7,297 nucleotides of DNA from Nitrospira sp. Lineage in GTDB: Bacteria > Nitrospirota > Nitrospiria > Nitrospirales > Nitrospiraceae. The stretch lies in the NCBI GenBank assembly GCA_005116795.1, contig SWDL01000107.1, positions 1 through 7,297 on the forward strand, read 5' to 3'. Positions 1-5,746 of this stretch are shown piece after piece. The position numbers and the translations under genes were made by a program. The notes below the pieces were generated by a model. It did no database searches. It had not been told where the DNA came from and saw only the letters and a list, made by a program, of their open reading frames with translations. Numbering within the stretch: the stretch's first letter is position 1; every line of letters begins with the position of its first letter.

Positions 1-1
1 C

Positions 2-943
2 GGCGTACGGAGGTATGTCATCACAAACGGCATCCCACGGTTCGTGCTCACCGACGATCACGGGCAGCGGCAAACGCAAGCCAGCTTCGGATTCAAGTGG
101 AACCGGCGAGAGTCCTACGATTCCCCCGCGATGCAGGCGGCGACCCGGGAGTGGTTGGTGCAGCGGTATGGATTCAAGAACGTGGAGGAGATGCGGGAGT
201 ATTTCGGGAGCCGGAGGCGGGTGCTTGATGCCGGATGCGGCAGCGGATTCAGCGCGTCCTGTTGGATGACGCCTGAGTGGAGGAACAGCGGACAGGCGGA
301 GTGGGTCGGGGCAGACATTTCGTCGGCCATCGATGTGGCGCAGGACCGACTCGGGGACTTGCCGGGAACGCATTTTGTTCAGGCCGACATCCTCCAACTG
401 CCATTTCGTGACAAGACCTTCGATACCATCTTCTCGGAGGGGGTCCTGCATCACACGCCCTCGACCGAGCGAGCCTTGAAGGCGCTGGCCCATCTGCTGA
501 CGCCAGGTGGAGAGATGCTCTTTTACGTCTATCGAAAGAAGGGGCCGGTCAGAGAATTCACCGACGACTGGGTCCGCGACGCCCTCTCGGGCATGAGTCC
601 GGAGGAGGCCTGGGCGGCGCTGCGGCCGCTGACTCAACTCGGGCAGGCCCTGGCGGAACTGCATACCGAGGTCACCGTCCCTGAGGATATTCCCTATCTT
701 GGGATCAAGGCCGGCCGATACGACGTGCAGCGGCTGGTGTACTGGCACTTCGCAAAAATGTTTTGGCGGCAGGAGTGTTCGTTCGAGGAAAACCATCACG
801 TGAACTTCGACTGGTATCACCCGCGCTACGCGCACCGTCAGACGCGCGAGGACATCCAGCGTTGGTGCGACGAGGCCGGACTCTCGATTCGCTACTGTGA
901 TGAACAAGAGAGCGGGTTTACGGTTCGGGGGGGGAAGGACTAA
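2..943 (+). CDS. Class I SAM-dependent methyltransferase, 5'-partial (start lies upstream of the window)
   Basis: This is a probable methyltransferase that moves a methyl group from S-adenosylmethionine to an unidentified small molecule or glycan precursor in the cytoplasm. The reading frame is open from base 2. A GTG at 44 could act as a start, but the codons before it read TNGIPRFVL and lead into SFGFKW. That is the usual lead-in of methyltransferases that carry a small N-terminal zinc-ribbon segment, so the true start lies outside the window. SAM motif I is VLDAGCGSG at 221-247. An acidic strand end follows (VGAD, near 305-316), then ADILQLPF, then the post-motif SEGVLHHTP (about 436-462), and LLTPGG before beta-5. 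The C-terminal part (about 540-940) is helical and rich in W, Y and H, and probably forms the substrate lid. The stop is 3 nt before asnB, so the two are probably co-transcribed and translationally linked. The fold is clear; the substrate cannot be read. Confidence 0.9.
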   Translation, partial: GVRRYVITNGIPRFVLTDDHGQRQTQASFGFKWNRRESYDSPAMQAATREWLVQRYGFKNVEEMREYFGSRRRVLDAGCGSGFSASCWMTPEWRNSGQAEWVGADISSAIDVAQDRLGDLPGTHFVQADILQLPFRDKTFDTIFSEGVLHHTPSTERALKALAHLLTPGGEMLFYVYRKKGPVREFTDDWVRDALSGMSPEEAWAALRPLTQLGQALAELHTEVTVPEDIPYLGIKAGRYDVQRLVYWHFAKMFWRQECSFEENHHVNFDWYHPRYAHRQTREDIQRWCDEAGLSIRYCDEQESGFTVRGGKD

Positions 944-946
944 CTC
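927..946 (+). promoter_or_regulatory. Ribosome binding site of asnB inside the end of the upstream gene, next to a G8 run
   Basis: A purine-rich Shine-Dalgarno-like stretch, GGGGAAGGA (931-939), lies 7 nt before the asnB ATG. It falls within the last codons of the upstream methyltransferase, so ribosomes finishing that gene pass over it. It begins with eight consecutive G (927-934). This arrangement supports 947 as the asnB start, as does the obligatory Met-Cys of the product. Its strength is inferred, not measured. Confidence 0.6.
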
Positions 947-2827
947 ATGTGCGGCATTGCCGGGGTCTGTCATCTGAACGGCGAGCCCGTCTCATCGACG
1001 CTGCTCAAGCGGATGTCCGACAGCCTCGCCCATCGGGGCCCTGATGGCGACGGGCAGTTTGCTGAGGGACCGATTGGCCTGGGGCACCGGCGTTTGGCCG
1101 TCATTGATCTGTCTGTCGCTGCGCGGCAGCCGATGATGTCGTCTTGCGGCCGCTATGTCCTGATTTACAACGGAGAGATCTACAACTTTCAAGAGCTCCG
1201 CACGGAGCTGGAAGCCAAAGGGCATTGGTTCCGTTCCAGAACCGATACCGAGGTGGTGCTGAATGCCTTCGTCGAATGGCAGGAGAAGGCGCTGGATCGT
1301 CTCAACGGCATGTTTGCCTTCGCCGTGTGGGACCGTCGGCTCCGCCGATTGTTTCTGGCACGGGATCGGTACGGCGTGAAGCCACTGTATTGGTATCACC
1401 GGAACGGCGTGTTCATCTTCGGGTCTGAAATCAAGGCGATCCTGGAACATCCTCAAGTCTCTCGCGCGGTATGCCACGAAGCTCTTAACGAGTACTTCAC
1501 CTTCCAGAACATTTTTTCGGATGTCACCCTGTTCGAAGGCGTGCGCCTGCTCCCGCCCGGCTCAACCCTCACCTTGGAGACCGATTCCACGAGCGGGCCC
1601 CAGATCCATCGCTATTGGGATTTCCCCTGTCACGGCGATGCCCCGGACATGCCCGAAGAAGAATGGGCCGAGCGGCTCTACGACTCCTTCGTGCACGCGG
1701 TGACGAGGCAGCTCGTCAGCGACGTGCCGTTGGGGGCCTACCTGAGCGGCGGGCTAGACTCCGGGGCCATCACCTCGGTGGCGGTCAAGAATCTGCCGAG
1801 ATTGGTCACCTTCACAGGAGGATTCGACCTCACCTCGGCGTCAGGCCTCGAACTGGGGTTTGATGAACGTCAGGGTGCGGAGATCCTGTCCAATCTGTGC
1901 AAGACCGAACACTACGAAGTGGTCATGCACGCCGGCGACATGGAAAGCGTCATGCCGGAGCTGATCTGGCATCTGGAAGACCTGCGGGTCGGGCAATGCT
2001 ATCCCAATTACTACGTGGCGCGGCTGGCCAGCAAATTCGTCAAGGTTGTGCTCTCGGGGATCGGCGGAGACGAGCTGTTCGGCGGCTATCCCTGGCGGTA
2101 CTTCCGTGGGGTGAACAGCCAGGATCGAGAGGACTACTACCGCCGGTACTACGCATTCTGGCAACGGTTGGTGCCCGACGAACACAAGCCTCGGCTGTTC
2201 AATGCTCCGACCATGCGGAAGATCAACGGCCACTCGACGTTCGACGTGTTTCGCAACGTCTATGAGACCTGGACCGGAGCGTTGAACACCAACGACGATT
2301 TCATCAACGCGTCACTGTATTTCGAGCTGAAGACCTTCTTGCCGGGCCTCTTTATCGTCGAGGACAAGCTCAGCATGGCCCACTCCCTCGAGACCCGCGT
2401 GCCGTTCCTCGACAACGAATTGGTCGAATTAGCGCTGCGCATTCCCATTCGCTATCGCGTCCGAGACCTCGATCAGGCCGTACGGGTTGATGAAAACCAG
2501 CCGGGGAAGCGGTTGCTGTACGAAATGGGGATGCGGAACGGGAAAACCGTGCTGAGGAAAGCGATGGGCAGGCTGATTCCCAAGGAAATCACCGAGCGGA
2601 CCAAGCAGGGATTTAGCGCGCCCGACGCGAGTTGGTTTCGAGGAGAGAGCATCGACTATATCAATCGGCTGCTAAGGAGTCCGAAGGCGCGGGTGTATGA
2701 CTACCTGACGCCGGACTATGTCCATGGCGTGTTGGATGATCACTGCGCCGGACGCGTGAATCATCGGTTACTGATCTGGTCCTTCTTGAGTGTCGAGTGG
2801 TGGCTCCGGCAATTCATGCCCGTCTAG
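947..2827 (+). CDS. asnB: AsnB-type glutamine-hydrolysing amidotransferase (asparagine synthase family)
   Basis: The family hydrolyses glutamine in an N-terminal domain and passes the ammonia to an acyl-adenylate formed in a C-terminal ATP-pyrophosphatase domain. The classic product is asparagine. Start 947 is fixed by MCGIAG, because Cys2 becomes the N-terminal nucleophile. Class II glutaminase marks are AHRGPDG (28-34), Arg49 in GHRRL, YNGEIYN (74-80) and RTDTE (98-102), followed by ARDRYGVKPLYW. The synthetase domain has the PP-loop SGGLDSG (267-273), SGIGGDELFGGY (370-381), DKLSMAHSLETR with VPFLD (473-489), and KQGFSAP near the C-terminus. At 626 residues it is longer than E. coli AsnB (about 554) but normal for the AsnB3/exosortase- or polysaccharide-associated branch. 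The last Ser of the usual SGGLDSS loop is Gly here. Lying between methyltransferases and near a NeuB homologue, it could amidate a sugar carboxylate, as proposed for WbpS-type proteins, rather than aspartate. The family call is near certain; the substrate is open. Confidence 0.95.
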   Translation: MCGIAGVCHLNGEPVSSTLLKRMSDSLAHRGPDGDGQFAEGPIGLGHRRLAVIDLSVAARQPMMSSCGRYVLIYNGEIYNFQELRTELEAKGHWFRSRTDTEVVLNAFVEWQEKALDRLNGMFAFAVWDRRLRRLFLARDRYGVKPLYWYHRNGVFIFGSEIKAILEHPQVSRAVCHEALNEYFTFQNIFSDVTLFEGVRLLPPGSTLTLETDSTSGPQIHRYWDFPCHGDAPDMPEEEWAERLYDSFVHAVTRQLVSDVPLGAYLSGGLDSGAITSVAVKNLPRLVTFTGGFDLTSASGLELGFDERQGAEILSNLCKTEHYEVVMHAGDMESVMPELIWHLEDLRVGQCYPNYYVARLASKFVKVVLSGIGGDELFGGYPWRYFRGVNSQDREDYYRRYYAFWQRLVPDEHKPRLFNAPTMRKINGHSTFDVFRNVYETWTGALNTNDDFINASLYFELKTFLPGLFIVEDKLSMAHSLETRVPFLDNELVELALRIPIRYRVRDLDQAVRVDENQPGKRLLYEMGMRNGKTVLRKAMGRLIPKEITERTKQGFSAPDASWFRGESIDYINRLLRSPKARVYDYLTPDYVHGVLDDHCAGRVNHRLLIWSFLSVEWWLRQFMPV

Positions 2828-2854
2828 CGCGAGAGGGAGGAGGCTGCAACGTCC

Positions 2855-4489
2855 ATGCTGTGCGACGCCGAAAGCTTGATCGTGCGAGAGCTGTTCGAGA
2901 AGTACGGTTACAGCCATCAGGATACGGCCAAGGTCTACCTGTTCCACAAGACGCTCCAGGACTGGCAGGTGTCGTTCCTCTACAAGGCTGGACTGAAACC
3001 ACACCATGATTTTCTCGATGTCGGCTGTGGATGGTTGCGCCTGGCGGTTGCGCTCCTGCCATACCTCGAGGAAGGGCGGTATCACGGCGTTGATGCAACT
3101 CAGCGCAACCTGGATATCGGCCGGGAATTGCTGTCGACGCTCGGAGTTCGGCAGCAGCCTCAGTTGCTCTGCGACGCGAACTTTGCCTTTGAGCGCTTCG
3201 CCAAACAATTCGACGTTGTGTTGTGCCATGCCGTCTTGACGCATTTGAGTCACGCGCAGATCGAGCAATGCTTCGAGAATCTGTCGAAGGTCATGAAGCC
3301 CGGTGCCATGGGTTTCTTCACGTTCTATCTGGCGGAGCAGGATTCCGAGCGATCACAGATCTATCGCTTGGCCGACGGGGAGACGCTGGAGTTCTCCAGC
3401 GTCTTCGTCTCCTTGAAGTATTTTCACTCCCTGTTCAAGCGGTTGGATCTCAAATGGGACTATCTCAAGGGGGAACGCCATCCAACCGGACAACAGGTCA
3501 TCCGGGTGCGGTTCACCGGCAGTCCGGCGCAGACGGTGGTCCCTGAGACGGCGGCGGACCTCTCGACGACTAAGCCTGAAGCGAAATCGGCAGTGGGCGT
3601 GATCAGCCGACGGTCGGAACGGCTCAGTGAGCAGGAAGCGCCTGGCACCTATCATTCCGTGCTGGTCACTCCGGGCCCCTATGGCGTGCTTGAACTTCCC
3701 CGGTTGCGAGACGAGGTCTTGAATCGTGGGTATGCGGTGGTGCCCAGGTTTTGTTCGGAATCCGATAGCGTGAGGATTCGCGAATTCTGGCATCGCCATG
3801 CCATGCCGCCCGGCAAGAAGGGATATTGGATCGGGCGATCGGATTTCGCCATGCACGCGCTGCCCGGCCGGCATGAGGCGGGTGGAGAGCGATGGCCCGT
3901 CGACCTGCGTTATGAGTGCCTGTTCTGGAATCGCCCCGTCCACCGACTGAGTTACGAGATCGCCTGGGCGGCCAATGCGCTGAGAAACGCAGTCCTCGGT
4001 CTTCCCATTCACGCCTTTCTCCACCCGCTGGATGGGTTTGCCGCGTCCTATCGTCCGACCAGGTCCGATCGTGGGAGTGCCGGGGTGCCCGCTCATGCGG
4101 ATCACTGGGATTCCAGTCAGCCACGCCTGATTCAGAACTCACTCCTCCTCTCCCGAGCGGGTGTGGACTATGCGGGGGGCGGAATGATTTTGGCGCTCAA
4201 GAACGGGCATCGGGTGAATGTCTATGAGGACGAGCAGATGCAACCCGGCGATCTGTTGATTTGGGATCAGGAACTGACTCATGAAGTGCCGCCGGTGACG
4301 GAGTCGAATCCGAACGATCCGCGCGCCGGATTCTGGCGCATCTTGATGCCGATCCATCTCGTCGTGTCGCGTCAGGAATTGTGGCGTCCGGGGATGGTGG
4401 ATCATCCGGACGGGGCGTCCGAATCGGCGCCGGTGTGCGTTCAAGGACCCGGCGTGCGCGAGTCGGCAGGGAGGGCGGCGCAGAGATGA
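2855..4489 (+). CDS. Fusion protein: class I SAM methyltransferase plus 2-oxoglutarate/Fe(II)-dioxygenase-like domain
   Basis: The protein has 544 residues in two parts. Residues 1 to about 215 are a class I methyltransferase: motif I FLDVGCGWLRL (53-63), acidic Asp80 in GVDA at the end of beta-2, CHAVLTHL as post-motif, and VMKPGAMGFFTF before beta-5. A charged, low-complexity linker runs from about 216 to 275. From about 278 to 515 there is a double-stranded beta-helix oxygenase of phytanoyl-CoA-dioxygenase-like type: RGYAVVPRF (from 291), HADHWD (414-419) supplying the HxD iron ligands, AGGGMILAL, PGDLLIWD, distal His476 in LTHEV, and Arg490 or Arg495 (GFWRILMP) as the likely 2-oxoglutarate carboxylate anchor. 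It would therefore methylate one group and hydroxylate or otherwise oxidise another, perhaps on the same substrate. The ATG follows GGAGGAGG (2836-2843) by 11 nt and sits 27 nt after asnB, so it is probably in the same operon. The C-terminal 30 residues look disordered. The methyltransferase call is firm and the oxygenase call strong; the substrate is unknown. Confidence 0.88.
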   Translation: MLCDAESLIVRELFEKYGYSHQDTAKVYLFHKTLQDWQVSFLYKAGLKPHHDFLDVGCGWLRLAVALLPYLEEGRYHGVDATQRNLDIGRELLSTLGVRQQPQLLCDANFAFERFAKQFDVVLCHAVLTHLSHAQIEQCFENLSKVMKPGAMGFFTFYLAEQDSERSQIYRLADGETLEFSSVFVSLKYFHSLFKRLDLKWDYLKGERHPTGQQVIRVRFTGSPAQTVVPETAADLSTTKPEAKSAVGVISRRSERLSEQEAPGTYHSVLVTPGPYGVLELPRLRDEVLNRGYAVVPRFCSESDSVRIREFWHRHAMPPGKKGYWIGRSDFAMHALPGRHEAGGERWPVDLRYECLFWNRPVHRLSYEIAWAANALRNAVLGLPIHAFLHPLDGFAASYRPTRSDRGSAGVPAHADHWDSSQPRLIQNSLLLSRAGVDYAGGGMILALKNGHRVNVYEDEQMQPGDLLIWDQELTHEVPPVTESNPNDPRAGFWRILMPIHLVVSRQELWRPGMVDHPDGASESAPVCVQGPGVRESAGRAAQR

Positions 4490-4746
4490 GTCGTTCCGAG
4501 GATGGGCAATCTTTTCCCAGCGGTGGGCACACCCGGAAGTCTGAGGAGCGGACGCGCGCCTCGCTCTGTGGAGGTGGAAGGAATCAACCGTCTTTTAGAG
4601 AGTTTGCACAGGTGGAATTTACGGAGAGTTCCGATATGACCCCTCAGGATATGGCACAGGTCTTGTACGGTCATCGAACAGTCTTTTCCTGGACGGTCGC
4701 GCTGAACAGGGGCACAGATGCACATCGGTTCACACAGCTTGACTGA
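4486..4746 (+). CDS. Doubtful small ORF, 86 codons, ATGA overlap with the preceding gene
   Basis: An ATG at 4486 overlaps the TGA of the methyltransferase-dioxygenase gene as ATGA and follows a G-rich stretch, GGGAGGGCGG (4470-4479). That is a good arrangement for coupled translation. The predicted product begins MSRSEDGQSF and ends HRFTQLD. It resembles no family I know and shows no signal peptide, membrane segment or metal-binding cluster. Against it, 37 of its 86 codons end in A or T by hand count, a weaker G/C third-position bias than expected in this G+C-rich setting. It also runs 29 nt into the NeuB-family gene in another frame. It may be a real small protein, a decayed gene or a chance ORF; I lean to chance. 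Confidence 0.25.
   Translation: MSRSEDGQSFPSGGHTRKSEERTRASLCGGGRNQPSFREFAQVEFTESSDMTPQDMAQVLYGHRTVFSWTVALNRGTDAHRFTQLD
4490..4717 (+). other. Largest stretch without a confident gene; spacer before the NeuB-family gene
   Basis: This 228-nt stretch is the only sizeable gap between confident genes; all other junctions are 27 nt or shorter, or overlap. It holds the doubtful 86-codon ORF, a sigma-54-like promoter match at 4652-4667, and the likely ribosome binding site AGGGG 5 nt before the ATG at 4718. Another short frame encodes about 45 residues from an ATG at 4502 to the TGA ending at 4634, with nothing recognisable in it. I see no strong hairpin followed by a T run, so no intrinsic terminator is called, and no convincing repeat. 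It may be an internal promoter region separating two transcription units. Confidence 0.5.
4652..4667 (+). promoter_or_regulatory. Possible sigma-54 (RpoN) promoter before the NeuB-family gene
   Basis: The sequence TGGCAC-N5-TTGTA matches the sigma-54 consensus TGGCAC-N5-TTGCW at every position except the C of the -12 GC, which is T. The spacing from the -24 GG to the -12 element is correct at 12 nt. A transcript would start near 4678, about 40 nt before the ATG at 4718. Sigma-54 often controls flagellar and surface-glycan genes, which would suit the Maf-like context. The mismatch falls on a highly conserved base and no enhancer site was identified, so this is only a candidate. Confidence 0.25.
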
Positions 4747-5746
4747 GCGGGTCTTCGTCATCGCTGAAATCGGCGCGAATCACGAAGGCTGCCTCGACGA
4801 GGCTAAACGCCTCATCGAGGCGGCCGCGAGGTGTGGGGCCGACGCCGTCAAGTTTCAGACCTATCGGGCGGACAAGATCGTGGCCGCCAGTGAGACGCAA
4901 CGGCGCGCCCACTTTCGGCGACTGGAACTGGCCGACGAGGCTTTCGAGACGCTCGCCCACGTCGCCATGGAGTATGGGGTGATGTTTCTCTCGACTCCGT
5001 TTGACGTCGAGAGTGTGGACCTCCTCGATCCGCTGATGCCTGCGTTCAAGATCGCGTCAGGGGATCTGACGGCGGCGCCGCTCGTCGCCCACATCGCGGC
5101 GAAGGGGAAGCCGATCCTCCTGTCGACCGGCATGGCCGACATGGAAGAGATCTTCGACGCCGTTGAGGTGATCGAAAGGGCGAGTCCCTGTGGGACCGGG
5201 GCTCCGCTCGTGCTGCTCCATTGCGTGTCGTCCTATCCGACGCCCGATGCGTCCGCCAACCTGAACGCCATCCCCTATCTGCGGGACCGAACCGGAAGGT
5301 CCGTCGGGTACTCGGATCATACGCTGGGGATTGAAGCCTGCCTGGCTGCGGTCGCGCTTGGCGCCCGCGTCATCGAAAAACATTTTACCTCCGACAAGAC
5401 CCGCACCACGTTCCGGGATCACCAGTTGTCGGCCGATCCGGCCGATCTCGCGCACCTCGTCAAAGGCATCCGCCGAGTGGAAACCATGCTCGGTGAGGCG
5501 GGCAAGGCCCTTCGTGAGGTCGAAACGCAGAATCGTGTGAGCATGCGCCGGAGCCTGGCTGCTCGCACGGCCATTCACAAGGGTGAGGTCATCACCCCGG
5601 CGATGTTGACGATCCTGCGACCAGGCACGGGATTGCCCCCCTCGAAGATGCATGAGGTGATCGGGTTGCGAGCGATGAAGGATCTGGTTCCGGGAGAGTT
5701 GCTCACTCTGGACGCATTGACGGAGATGGAGTCATGCGCCACGTAA
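4718..5746 (+). CDS. neuB: NeuB/PseI/LegI-family nonulosonic acid synthase
   Basis: The family condenses phosphoenolpyruvate with a hexosamine-type sugar to give a nine-carbon acid: ManNAc gives N-acetylneuraminate, and diacetamido-trideoxy hexoses give legionaminic or pseudaminic acid. The N-terminal TIM-barrel reads VIAEIGANHEG (14-24), with Glu17 matching the catalytic Glu25 of Neisseria NeuB. DAVKFQTY, FLSTPFD, KIASGD, LLSTGMA and LLHCVSSYPTP follow. GYSDHTLG places His201, and EKHF places His222. Their 21-residue spacing equals that of the two Mn2+ ligands of Neisseria NeuB (His215, His236). The C-terminal SAF/antifreeze-like domain (about 278-340) includes ILRPGTG with Arg301, equivalent to the Arg that reaches into the partner active site of the dimer. 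The 342-residue length is typical and all key residues are present. The start is supported by AGGGG 5 nt upstream. The stop overlaps the next gene by 13 nt. Which acid is made cannot be decided from this gene alone, and no CMP-transferase (neuA/pseF) or epimerase is in view. Confidence 0.93.
   Translation: MHIGSHSLTERVFVIAEIGANHEGCLDEAKRLIEAAARCGADAVKFQTYRADKIVAASETQRRAHFRRLELADEAFETLAHVAMEYGVMFLSTPFDVESVDLLDPLMPAFKIASGDLTAAPLVAHIAAKGKPILLSTGMADMEEIFDAVEVIERASPCGTGAPLVLLHCVSSYPTPDASANLNAIPYLRDRTGRSVGYSDHTLGIEACLAAVALGARVIEKHFTSDKTRTTFRDHQLSADPADLAHLVKGIRRVETMLGEAGKALREVETQNRVSMRRSLAARTAIHKGEVITPAMLTILRPGTGLPPSKMHEVIGLRAMKDLVPGELLTLDALTEMESCAT

Noticed and set aside
44..943. GTG at 44 as the true start of the first methyltransferase
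   Set aside because: The frame is open upstream to the window edge and the preceding residues (TNGIPRFVL) belong to a conserved N-terminal segment of this kind of methyltransferase, so the gene is 5'-truncated by the window.
2825..2857. Amber read-through joining asnB to the next gene, since they share a frame and only TAG plus nine codons separate them
   Set aside because: The downstream gene has its own strong GGAGGAGG and ATG, both proteins look complete at this junction, and nothing suggests TAG recoding.
3353..4105. Long antisense ORF (250 codons) opposite the methyltransferase-dioxygenase gene
   Set aside because: It lies wholly opposite a strongly supported gene, its translation is rich in R, G, P and H with no recognisable domain, and G+C-rich DNA commonly gives such shadows.
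4604..4637. Sigma-70-type promoter starting at TTGCAC (4604-4609)
   Set aside because: No -10-like hexamer occurs at 16-18 nt spacing; the nearest AT-rich match (GATATG) is too far away.
5057..5653. Long antisense ORF (198 codons) opposite the NeuB-family gene
   Set aside because: It is a shadow of a gene with every catalytic residue intact, and no family features are visible.
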